A DNA stretch of 20,010 nucleotides. It comes from an uncultured Collinsella sp. GTDB taxonomy: Bacteria; Actinomycetota; Coriobacteriia; Coriobacteriales; Coriobacteriaceae. The notes beneath the pieces are model-generated. The model worked only from the letters and a program-made list of their open reading frames with translations, was not told the DNA's origin and made no database searches. The stretch spans positions 1 to 20,010 of the forward strand of contig CAAEOL010000020.1 in the NCBI GenBank assembly GCA_900757595.1, in the 5' to 3' direction. Numbering within the stretch: the first letter of the stretch is position 1; every line of letters starts with the position of its first letter. Made by a program: the position numbers and the translations under genes. Below are positions 7,083 through 14,637 of this stretch, in pieces.

Positions 7083-9962
7083 TTATTGAGCATCAAGTTG
7101 AGCTTGACGCTCCCGGTCACGCCTGAGCAACGGCGCCAAAAACTTGCCCGTATAACTCTGCGGACAGTCCGCAACCTGCTCCGGTGTGCCCGAAACCACG
7201 ACGGTTCCGCCGCCGTTACCGCCCTCGGGACCCATATCGATCAGGCGGTCGGCAACCTTGATGACATCAAGGTTGTGTTCAATCACCAGTACCGTGTTGC
7301 CCGCATCGACCAAGCGCTGCAGCACATCGAGCAGCTGGCGGACGTCCTCAAAATGAAGGCCGGTCGTCGGCTCGTCCAAAATATAGAACGTCTTGCCCGT
7401 CTGGCGTCGATGAAGCTCCTTGGCGAGTTTCACACGCTGCGCCTCGCCGCCCGAAAGCGTCGTGGCGGGCTGGCCCAGGCTCACGTAGCCCAAGCCTACA
7501 TCGTACAGCGTCTGGAGCTTTCGCTTGATCTGCGGGATATTCCCAAAGAAAGCCAGTGCCTCGGCCACGCTCATGTCAAGTACGTCCGAGATGGTCTTGC
7601 CACGGTAGGTGACCTCGAGTGTCTCGCGGTTGTAGCGTTTACCGCCGCAAACTTCGCAGGGAACGTAGATATCGGGAAGGAAGTGCATCTCGATCTTGAT
7701 CTGTCCGTCGCCCTTGCACGCCTCACAGCGCCCGCCACTCACATTAAAGGAGAAACGACCCGGCGAGTAGCCGCGCGCCTTCGACTCCGGCGTACTCGCA
7801 AACAGCGCGCGAAGATCATCCCACAGGCCGATATAGGTAGCAGGGTTGGAACGCGGCGTGCGGCCAATCGGCGACTGGTCGATATCGATAACCTTATCGA
7901 TACACTCGATGCCCTCGATTTTCTTATACGGACCCACAGGGCGCGTCGAACGGTGAATGGCATTCGTAAGGGCAGGCGCAATGGTATCGGTAACCAGGGA
8001 GCTCTTGCCCGATCCCGACACGCCGGTAACAACCGTAAGCGTACCAAACTCGATCTTGGCGGTAACGTTTTTGAGGTTGTTGGCTCGAGCGCCCGTAATT
8101 TTAAGGCAGCCACGACCGGGCTTGCGCCGTTCATCAGGCACCCGGATCATTCGTTTGCCGGTCAGATAAGCGCCCGTCATTGACTCAGGACAAGCCATGA
8201 TATCGGCAGGCGTTCCCGCCGCGACTACGTGTCCGCCGTTGACGCCGGCGCCGGGCCCCATGTCGATCACGTAGTCGGCGGCACGGATTGTATCCTCGTC
8301 GTGTTCGACAACGATAACGGTATTGCCGATATCGCGCAGGCGCTCGAGCGTCTTGATCAGGCGCTCGTTGTCACGCTGATGAAGACCGATCGAGGGCTCA
8401 TCCAGAATATAGAGCACGCCCATGAGACCCGCGCCGATCTGCGTTGCCAGGCGAATACGCTGCGCCTCGCCACCAGAAAGCGTCGCCGAGGCACGATCGA
8501 GCGTCAGATAGTCGAGTCCAACATCGACCAGAAAACGCAAGCGCTCCAGGATTTCCTTGACGATGCGCCCGCCGATAAACTGTTGGCGCTCGGTAAGCTC
8601 CAGGCCCTCAAAAAACTCGAGCGACTCACGGCACGACAGGCAACAAACCTCGTAAATGGACTTGCCGCCCACGGTGACGGCGAGCATCTCAGGGCGCAAA
8701 CGAGCGCCGTGGCAGCTCGAGCACGGTTCCTCGCGAATGTACTTCTCCAAGCGCGCCTTGGTGTTCTCGTTCGTCGTCTCGGTATAGCGTTCGTACAGGA
8801 TGTTGCGAACGCCCGAAAACTTGGTATCCCACTGGCTGCGACGTCCGTCGAGCTTTTGGTAGTCGACCGAGATCTTCGTATCGCCCAGGCCATCCAAGAA
8901 TGCACGACGCACGCGAGGGGGCAAGTCCTCCCACGGCGTATCGGTGCCCACCTTAAAGTGCTTGCAGACCGCAGCAAAAATCTGCGGATAGTAGTTCGAA
9001 TTGCCAAACAGGCTACCAAAGACTCCGTCGGCAATGGACTTCGAGGGGTCCTCGATCAGCGCCTCGGCATCAACGGTTTTCTTAAAGCCCAGGCCGTCGC
9101 ACTCAGGACATGCGCCATAGGGAGCGTTAAACGAAAAATCACGCGGCTGAAGATCGTCAATGGAGTGTCCATGCTCCGGGCACGCCAAGGCCAACGAATA
9201 CTCCAGCAGCTCGCCCTCGGTCCCCTCGGGAGCATCACGATCGGGCAGCATGTACACGTTTACATTGCCGTGAGCCAGCGCGGTCGCCTGCTCAACAGAC
9301 TCGGCGATACGGCCCAGAGAGTTCTCACGGATCACGATGCGATCGACCACGACCTCGATATCGTGCTTGAACTTCTTGTCCAGATCGATCGGATCGTCGA
9401 GCGAGCGCACTTCACCGTCGACACGCACGCGGCTAAAGCCCTCGGCGCGAAGGTCCTCAAACAGTTTGGTGTACTCGCCTTTTCGCCCGCGCACCACCGG
9501 TGCCAGCACAAACGCGCGGCGGCCCTCCCCTGCCGCCAAGACCTTGTCGGCAACCTGGTCGGTCGTCTGACGCTCAATGACGCGGCCGCATTCGGGACAG
9601 TGCGGGGTGCCCACACGGGCGAACAGCAGGCGCAGATAGTCATAAATCTCGGTTACGGTGCCAACCGTCGAGCGAGGGTTTTTAGACGTCGTCTTTTGGT
9701 CGATCGACACCGCCGGCGAAAGGCCGTCGATTGAATCCAAGTCGGGTTTGTCCATCTGGCCCAAGAACTGGCGCGCATAGCTCGAAAGGCTCTCGACGTA
9801 TCGACGCTGGCCCTCGGCATAGATAGTGTCAAATGCCAGCGAACTCTTGCCCGAGCCAGAAAGACCGGTAATGACCACGAGTTGGTCACGCGGAATGGAA
9901 ACATCGATATCACGGAGGTTGTGCTCACGAGCGCCGCGAATAACGATAGAAGAATCAGACAT
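7083..9962 (-). CDS. uvrA: UvrABC system subunit A (excinuclease ATPase)
   Basis: UvrA scans DNA for bulky lesions as a dimer and loads UvrB. The 959-residue protein has the full UvrA architecture: Walker A GLSGSGKS (33-40), ABC signature LSGGEA (495-500) with ILDEPSIGLH after it; second Walker A GVSGSGKS (647-654), signature at 836-841 and ILDEPTTGLH (861-870). The C-terminal zinc module is intact (CEAC 746-749, CEVC 769-772). The first module reads CPEH (261-264) and CPEC (285-288), so a His takes one Cys position, a place where the family varies. ATG 9962 has AGGAG 6 bases upstream; the in-frame extension to 10028 lacks UvrA similarity. It is transcribed alone, divergent from the LTA-synthase-like gene, with a weak LexA-type site upstream. 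Confidence 0.98.
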   Translation of the reverse strand: MSDSSIVIRGAREHNLRDIDVSIPRDQLVVITGLSGSGKSSLAFDTIYAEGQRRYVESLSSYARQFLGQMDKPDLDSIDGLSPAVSIDQKTTSKNPRSTVGTVTEIYDYLRLLFARVGTPHCPECGRVIERQTTDQVADKVLAAGEGRRAFVLAPVVRGRKGEYTKLFEDLRAEGFSRVRVDGEVRSLDDPIDLDKKFKHDIEVVVDRIVIRENSLGRIAESVEQATALAHGNVNVYMLPDRDAPEGTEGELLEYSLALACPEHGHSIDDLQPRDFSFNAPYGACPECDGLGFKKTVDAEALIEDPSKSIADGVFGSLFGNSNYYPQIFAAVCKHFKVGTDTPWEDLPPRVRRAFLDGLGDTKISVDYQKLDGRRSQWDTKFSGVRNILYERYTETTNENTKARLEKYIREEPCSSCHGARLRPEMLAVTVGGKSIYEVCCLSCRESLEFFEGLELTERQQFIGGRIVKEILERLRFLVDVGLDYLTLDRASATLSGGEAQRIRLATQIGAGLMGVLYILDEPSIGLHQRDNERLIKTLERLRDIGNTVIVVEHDEDTIRAADYVIDMGPGAGVNGGHVVAAGTPADIMACPESMTGAYLTGKRMIRVPDERRKPGRGCLKITGARANNLKNVTAKIEFGTLTVVTGVSGSGKSSLVTDTIAPALTNAIHRSTRPVGPYKKIEGIECIDKVIDIDQSPIGRTPRSNPATYIGLWDDLRALFASTPESKARGYSPGRFSFNVSGGRCEACKGDGQIKIEMHFLPDIYVPCEVCGGKRYNRETLEVTYRGKTISDVLDMSVAEALAFFGNIPQIKRKLQTLYDVGLGYVSLGQPATTLSGGEAQRVKLAKELHRRQTGKTFYILDEPTTGLHFEDVRQLLDVLQRLVDAGNTVLVIEHNLDVIKVADRLIDMGPEGGNGGGTVVVSGTPEQVADCPQSYTGKFLAPLLRRDRERQAQLDAQ

Positions 9963-10155
9963 GGAAGCTCCTTGCCTCCTATTGCATCGAATCATACTGT
10001 CGATGAGTTTAGCGCACTCGACGCGCACAGATGTTCGTAATACAAGATTCGCAGACCTTTAGCTTTGCGTATCGGGCGCTTTGTTTCTCGAAATGCCGTG
10101 GAAAGGTTACAGTAATCTAATACTGAACTTAATTTGCCGTAACAGAGGAACGTCC
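9963..10155. promoter_or_regulatory. Divergent promoter region between uvrA and the LTA-synthase-like gene
   Basis: These 193 bases must start transcription in both directions. For uvrA, TATGAT on the minus strand (9991-9996) is a good -10 box, with no clear -35 box 17 bases further up. For the plus-strand gene several AT-rich candidates exist (TAATCT 10113-10118, TAATAC 10118-10123), none with a convincing -35 box. The ribosome sites AAGGAG and GAGGAA are clear on the two sides. Confidence 0.4.
10024..10037 (-). promoter_or_regulatory. Possible LexA/DinR-type SOS box upstream of uvrA
   Basis: The minus strand reads CGAACATCTGTGCG, near the Gram-positive/actinobacterial LexA core GAAC-N4-GTTC with one core mismatch (GTGC for GTTC). 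It is about 28 bases upstream of the candidate uvrA -10 box, a position where a repressor could act. uvrA is SOS-controlled in many bacteria, which makes the site plausible, but one imperfect match is weak evidence. Confidence 0.3.
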
Positions 10156-12309
10156 ATGACCGAAGATATCCCCCTTGAAATCACTTCGAGCGACATGGCC
10201 AATCTGCCCATATTCATCGCCGTCCTTATCGTGGCCATCGTCGTGGTGCGCGTATATTTTTCAATCAAACACAATGAAAAGCCGCCCATTGCCCGCGTCT
10301 TTTGGTGCGCGACGCTCCTCATCCCGCTCGGCATGGTAGCTGCATGGATTACGAATCAATTGCTCGTAAATGAGGACAATTCCCTATGGGTCCTTTCTTA
10401 TTCGGCGCTCGTGGCTGCCGCCGTCATACTTCTTGTCGAGCCCTTGGTTTCGGGACTAATCGACCAAACCGATCTTGCGACGGGAACGGTTGCCTGTATT
10501 TGCCGTGACATCCTTGTCATCGCCGCTGTTTCAGCGCTCTCGTTCGTTTCACTCGAAATTGCCTGCAACGAAACGTTCTATCGCATTCCCGCCAACTCAT
10601 TCGGGTTTTCCGTCGGGTTGCTCGCGACGGTTCTACTCTCCCTTTATTTGCTGGGACAACGTCATGGAGGCGTCATGGCCCTCGTGCCCGTCGTCTGTTG
10701 CATCCTTGGCATTGCCGAGCACTTCGTCATAACGTTTAAAGGCGAGGCCATCCTGCCAAGCGATATCTTGGCCCTTGGCACCGCAATGGAAGTGAGCGAG
10801 GGATACGAGTTTACCTTTACCGCCGGAATCGTAACCTCTCTAGCCCTGCTGGAGATTTCCCTGGGGCTTCTTTCGCTTATCCGACCGAAAAAGCTCCGTA
10901 CACCCACCCATGTCTTCCCCGCAATCGCCGCCAACCTCTGCGCTTTTCTGCTAGTGACCGTTGTGGGGCTCTCGGGCTTTTCCAGCATCGACTTGGAGCA
11001 GGCGCTGAATTTTGGATTTGACCGTTGGCAGCCCATCACCACGTATGCGTCTCAGGGTTTTATCACTTCGTTCACCGAAATGGTCAACGAGTTGCCCATT
11101 GAGAAGCCCGAAGACTATACGCCCGATGAGGCGCAGAGCATCGAGCAGGAGCTCGCCGCCACCTACGACAGCACGTATGGCTCGAGCGAGCAGCGCGCGG
11201 CGGCCGTTGCCCAGTTCAATGAAATCAAGCCGACGATTGTTGCCGTCATGAACGAGAGTTTTAGCGACCTTTCGTGCTTTGAGCAGCTCCAGGCGGCCGG
11301 GTACACCGGCCCCGCATTCTACAACTCGCTTCCCGACACACTTGTTCGCGGCACCATGCTCGCTTCGGTCGCCGGTGGCGGAACGGCGAACTCCGAATTC
11401 GAATTTTTGACCGGAGCGACAACGGCCTTTGTCGGATTAGGCAAAATCCCCTATCAGCTATATCAGATGAATGGCGTCAACAGCCTGGCAAAGAACCTTA
11501 AGGAGCTTGGGTATACCGCTACCGCTATGCACCCGCAAAACCCCGTCAACTACCATCGAGATAAAATCTATCAGCAGTTGGGCTTTGGAGACTTTCTTTC
11601 AATCGGCGATTTCGAAGGTGCGCCCTGTTACCATGCCGGCGTATGCGACTACGCCACCTACGACAAGATACTCGACCTGCTTAGAACCGACGAAGCCCCG
11701 CAGTTCATCTTTGACGTCACGATGCAAAATCACGGCGGCTACGACTATGGCACCGTTCCCGCCGAAGAGCTGACAAACTATTGGGTCGAGGGAGCCAGCG
11801 AGGGCGCCAATAGCGCGCTCAACACCTATCTCACCTGCATCAACGCATCCGACCGGGACCTCGAGTACTTTATCAACGAGCTCCGCAATATCGGCAGACC
11901 GGTTGTCCTTGTCTTTTTTGGCGACCATCAGCCGAGCGCCGCAACGACTCTCAACGACGAGCTGTACCCTCAGGAAGATACGGCAAGCCACGCTTTCCGT
12001 GTCTATCAGTCGACCTATTTCGTCTGGGCTAACTATGAAATCGCCGGCAATACCGAGCTCAACGTCTACGACACCGTCGGGGCAAACGAGATTGCAGCCA
12101 TTACCCTTAATAAGATCGGCGCCCCGCTCACCGACTATCAAAAGGCCCTGCTTGCAACAAGGTCAGATGTGCCCACCATCAATGTCGCCGGCTATCTCGG
12201 TGCCGACGGGCTGCGCTACGACTTGGAATCTGAAGACAGCCCATACACCTCGACGATCGATAAGCTGCAGCGCATGCAATACCTCGAGTTCGCCAGCAAA
12301 GTTCAGTAA
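10156..12309 (+). CDS. LTA synthase family membrane sulfatase-fold protein (phosphoglycerol-transferase-like)
   Basis: This protein is probably a polyglycerol-phosphate synthase or phosphoglycerol transferase acting on the outer membrane face. It has 717 residues. The N-terminal half (to about 275) holds about seven or eight hydrophobic segments, with a conserved-type loop PSDILALG (201-208). The outer domain has the alkaline-phosphatase/sulfatase fold. Glu367 in MNESF and Thr410 in GGGTANSEFEFLTG match the metal ligand and nucleophile of LtaS, and HGGYD (526-530) and FFGDHQPS (Asp590, His591) match the other metal-site motifs. The ATG at 10156 has GAGGAA 6 bases upstream; a TTG at 10081 is an unlikely start. 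The gene is a single transcription unit, divergent from uvrA. Exact chemistry (true LtaS, LTA primase or MdoB-type) cannot be decided here. The number of predicted helices exceeds the five of Staphylococcus LtaS. Confidence 0.88.
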   Translation: MTEDIPLEITSSDMANLPIFIAVLIVAIVVVRVYFSIKHNEKPPIARVFWCATLLIPLGMVAAWITNQLLVNEDNSLWVLSYSALVAAAVILLVEPLVSGLIDQTDLATGTVACICRDILVIAAVSALSFVSLEIACNETFYRIPANSFGFSVGLLATVLLSLYLLGQRHGGVMALVPVVCCILGIAEHFVITFKGEAILPSDILALGTAMEVSEGYEFTFTAGIVTSLALLEISLGLLSLIRPKKLRTPTHVFPAIAANLCAFLLVTVVGLSGFSSIDLEQALNFGFDRWQPITTYASQGFITSFTEMVNELPIEKPEDYTPDEAQSIEQELAATYDSTYGSSEQRAAAVAQFNEIKPTIVAVMNESFSDLSCFEQLQAAGYTGPAFYNSLPDTLVRGTMLASVAGGGTANSEFEFLTGATTAFVGLGKIPYQLYQMNGVNSLAKNLKELGYTATAMHPQNPVNYHRDKIYQQLGFGDFLSIGDFEGAPCYHAGVCDYATYDKILDLLRTDEAPQFIFDVTMQNHGGYDYGTVPAEELTNYWVEGASEGANSALNTYLTCINASDRDLEYFINELRNIGRPVVLVFFGDHQPSAATTLNDELYPQEDTASHAFRVYQSTYFVWANYEIAGNTELNVYDTVGANEIAAITLNKIGAPLTDYQKALLATRSDVPTINVAGYLGADGLRYDLESEDSPYTSTIDKLQRMQYLEFASKVQ

Positions 12310-12369
12310 GCCCGCCCATTCGCTTGGACCCATCGTATTGCAAGCACGCTCGGCCCAAATGCATCGCAA

Positions 12370-12399
12370 ATGACTCCCGCTCGCAAACGAGGGTACAAT
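12370..12399 (+). promoter_or_regulatory. Predicted promoter of the mrp-flavoprotein operon
   Basis: ATGACT (12370-12375) and TACAAT (12394-12399) are 18 bases apart. The -10 match is good and the -35 match moderate. A small stem CTCG-CAAA-CGAG lies in the spacer. A very GC-rich dyad, GGGGCC-CC-GGCCCC (12419-12432), follows in the leader before the ribosome site AAAGGAG. Confidence 0.5.
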
Positions 12400-12454
12400 G
12401 ACGCTCGTGTCACACCACGGGGCCCCGGCCCCAACATATACAAAGGAGTCATAC

Positions 12455-13285
12455 ATGGGTTGCGAGCACGCACAGGCCGCCGGCGGACAAACGTCGCCGT
12501 CGCAATTTGAGGAGAACACGCTGTCCGAGGTCAAGCGCGTCATCGCCGTGCTTTCCGGCAAGGGCGGTGTCGGCAAGTCGTTTGTCACCGGTGCCATCGC
12601 CACCGAACTTGCCCGTCACGGCCACAAGGTCGGCGTCCTCGATGCCGACATCACCGGTCCCTCTATCCCCAAGATGTTCGGCATGAGCGGACGCCACGTC
12701 CATGCCCTTGGCAACCTTATGCTGCCCGAAATCTCCGAGCACGGCGTCAAGGTTATGAGCTCTAACCTGCTGCTCCAAAACGAAACCGACCCCGTCCTTT
12801 GGCGCGGTCCGGTCATCGCAGGCGCCATTAGGCAGTTCTGGAGCGAGACCTCGTGGGGCCCCATCGACTACCTGCTGGTCGACATGCCTCCGGGAACAGG
12901 CGACGTCGCTCTCACCGTCTTCCAGTCACTGCCCGTCGACGGCATCGTCATCGTCACGAGCCCACAGGATCTGGTCTCGATGATCGTCGCCAAGGCGGTC
13001 AACATGGCCGAGAAGATGAACGTCCCCATTCTGGGCATCGTCGAAAACATGAGCTATATTGAGTGCCCCGACTGCGGCAAGAAGATCGAGGTCTTTGGCA
13101 AGAGCAAGCTCCCCGAGGTCGCAGAGCGCTATAACCTCGACATCTTGGGCCAGCTTCCCATCAATCCGGCACTCGCCGAGGCCTGCGATAAGGGCGAGGT
13201 CGAGACCGCGCTGCCCGATGGCATGTTGCCCAAGGCAGTCTCTGCCGTCGAGGCCATTACCCCGCACGAGACCGACGAGGCCTAA
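12455..13285 (+). CDS. Mrp/ApbC/NBP35 family P-loop ATPase, iron-sulfur carrier
   Basis: Members of this family bind a [4Fe-4S] cluster at the dimer interface and pass it to target proteins in an ATP-dependent way. The 276 residues carry the deviant Walker A GKGGVGKS (35-42), DADITGPSIPKMFG (63-76) after it, the VDMPPGTGDVALT motif (142-154) and IVENMSYIECPDCGKK (195-210) with the CxxC (Cys204, Cys207) that bridges the cluster. An extra cysteine is at position 3, but there is no full N-terminal ferredoxin-like motif as in eukaryotic Nbp35. ATG 12455 is preceded by AAAGGAG. The flavoprotein gene starts at the very next base after the stop codon, so the two are co-transcribed and probably translationally coupled. 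I leave the symbol empty because mrp, apbC and salP-type names are used interchangeably. Confidence 0.95.
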   Translation: MGCEHAQAAGGQTSPSQFEENTLSEVKRVIAVLSGKGGVGKSFVTGAIATELARHGHKVGVLDADITGPSIPKMFGMSGRHVHALGNLMLPEISEHGVKVMSSNLLLQNETDPVLWRGPVIAGAIRQFWSETSWGPIDYLLVDMPPGTGDVALTVFQSLPVDGIVIVTSPQDLVSMIVAKAVNMAEKMNVPILGIVENMSYIECPDCGKKIEVFGKSKLPEVAERYNLDILGQLPINPALAEACDKGEVETALPDGMLPKAVSAVEAITPHETDEA

Positions 13286-14557
13286 GTGAACACGAGCGCC
13301 TTCTATGACGTCCTGGTAATCGGCGGCGGGGCTTCAGGCCTCGCCGCCGCCATTACGGCCGCACGTGCTGGCAAAAGCGTCTGCATCGTTGAGCGCGATG
13401 TCGCCTGCGGCCTTAAGCTTCTTGCGACCGGTAACGGCCGCTGCAACCTCTCCAACGAATCGATTGATCCTCAGCGGTATAACCACCCCGCATTCGTCGA
13501 ATCCGTCATGGGTCCCCAGCCTGAGCAAGAGCTCGGCAATTTCTTCTCCTCGCTGGGCATCATGACAACCTCTGAGGAAGGCCGGCTGTACCCGCGCTCC
13601 CTTCGCGCAGAATCGGTGCGCGACGCGCTTCTCAACGTTTGCGACCGCCTAGGTATCACCTTAATCTGCGGAGCCAACGTTGCCTCGGCGCACAAAGCTT
13701 CCGAAGGCTGGACACTCCAAATAGACCGTCCAGCGCGGGCACTCAAGGCAAAAAAGCACGACGACCGAAAATCGGAGCTCCGCTCGCTTCGGAAAGCGCT
13801 CGCCGATGTCCCTCGCAAGAACGAGGCCCTGGAGGCGCATGCCGTAATTATCGCCACGGGCGGCAACCCCACCGGTATCGCCGATACGTTTAGCCTCCCC
13901 CTCACTTCGCTGCGCCCCATCCTCTGCCCCGTATCGGCAACGGTCGTTGGCGATCGGGCAGCACTCAAGACGTTGGATGGTCTGCGCGTCCGCGCCCGCT
14001 TGACGCTCACCCGTAACCATAGTGAGCTCTGGCACGAAAACGGTGAAGTACTGTTTCGAACCTTCGGCATCTCGGGCGTCGCTGTCTTCAACCTCTCCCG
14101 TCGTATCCAGCGCGGCGATACGATCCTGCTCGACGTTTTCCCCGACCTCTCTAAAGACGAGTTGCTCGATATGCTCAACCGGCGCGTTAAGCTGCTCGGC
14201 GGCTTTTCGCCCCGCGATCCCCGTTGGCTCGACGGCATGCTCGCCCCGCAACTCTCCCGCGTCGTCTGTACGGCGTTCGAGCAGTGCCATCCAGGCTCCA
14301 ACGATGTCATCCACCTGGTCTCGATCCTCAAGCACTTTAAGTTGCTCGTCGAGGGAACAGCCGAGGAGCGCTCGGCGCAGGTCACGCGTGGTGGCGTATC
14401 TGTCGAGAGCATCTCAACACCCAGTCTACGCGCGCGCAGCGCTGTCGACGCCCCGCTTTACGTCTGCGGCGAAGCGCTCGACATCGACGCCGATTGCGGA
14501 GGCTTTAACCTTGCGTGGGCCTGGCTCTCGGGCATTCGCGCTGCAAGCAGCCTGTAG
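13286..14557 (+). CDS. HI0933/BaiN family FAD-dependent oxidoreductase
   Basis: This is a cytoplasmic flavoprotein of unassigned substrate. The family includes HI0933, YhiN and BaiN, the last linked to reduction of bile-acid intermediates in gut clostridia. The 423 residues start with a dinucleotide-binding fold VIGGGASGLAAA (11-22), then the family hallmark GNGRCNLSN (49-57), VIIATGG (187-193), a substrate-domain motif RTFGISGVAVFNLS and the C-terminal GEALDIDADCGGFNLAWAW. An insertion rich in Lys and Arg (about 148-183) lies just before the ATGG strand. GTG 13286 directly follows the Mrp stop codon and has GAGG in the end of that gene as its ribosome site. The tight link to an iron-sulfur carrier is notable, although family members are not themselves known to hold a cluster. 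Bile-acid activity should not be assumed from family membership. Confidence 0.92.
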   Translation: MNTSAFYDVLVIGGGASGLAAAITAARAGKSVCIVERDVACGLKLLATGNGRCNLSNESIDPQRYNHPAFVESVMGPQPEQELGNFFSSLGIMTTSEEGRLYPRSLRAESVRDALLNVCDRLGITLICGANVASAHKASEGWTLQIDRPARALKAKKHDDRKSELRSLRKALADVPRKNEALEAHAVIIATGGNPTGIADTFSLPLTSLRPILCPVSATVVGDRAALKTLDGLRVRARLTLTRNHSELWHENGEVLFRTFGISGVAVFNLSRRIQRGDTILLDVFPDLSKDELLDMLNRRVKLLGGFSPRDPRWLDGMLAPQLSRVVCTAFEQCHPGSNDVIHLVSILKHFKLLVEGTAEERSAQVTRGGVSVESISTPSLRARSAVDAPLYVCGEALDIDADCGGFNLAWAWLSGIRAASSL

Positions 14558-14567
14558 CCGCTCAGTC

Positions 14568-14573
14568 TATAAT
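14568..14573 (+). promoter_or_regulatory. Consensus -10 box upstream of the COG2509 flavoprotein gene
   Basis: A perfect TATAAT lies 11 bases after the preceding stop codon. No good -35 box is found at 16-18 bases upstream. If used, transcription would start near 14580 and pass straight into the hairpin at 14588-14611. Confidence 0.4.
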
Positions 14574-14587
14574 CAAAAACGCATTCG

Positions 14588-14611
14588 GGCCGTCTGGGAT
14601 ACCGGACGGCC
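14588..14611 (+). terminator. Terminator-like hairpin between the two flavoprotein genes
   Basis: GGCCGTCTGG (14588-14597) pairs with CCGGACGGCC (14602-14611) through ten positions with one G-T wobble around a GATA loop. TCTTTCTT follows, a moderate U-tract. It could end the mrp operon or, because a TATAAT box lies just upstream, act as an attenuator in the leader of the next gene. The ribosome site starts about 15 bases after the stem. Confidence 0.65.
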
Positions 14612-14637
14612 TCTTTCTTGCCTCTAAGGAGACCTCG

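Noticed and set aside
8229..9734. Long plus-strand frames opposite uvrA (also at 7086-8183) and opposite uvrC (3228-4634)
   Set aside because: They are shadows of unmistakable uvrA and uvrC, with no recognisable domain.
10113..10135. TTACAG-N17-TAATTT as promoter of the LTA-synthase-like gene
   Set aside because: Transcription would start within a few bases of the ribosome site, leaving almost no leader; other boxes are equally weak, so no choice is justified.
13661..14412. Minus-strand frames opposite the HI0933/BaiN-type gene
   Set aside because: The plus-strand gene has all the family motifs; the opposite frames are compositionally biased and start nowhere sensible.
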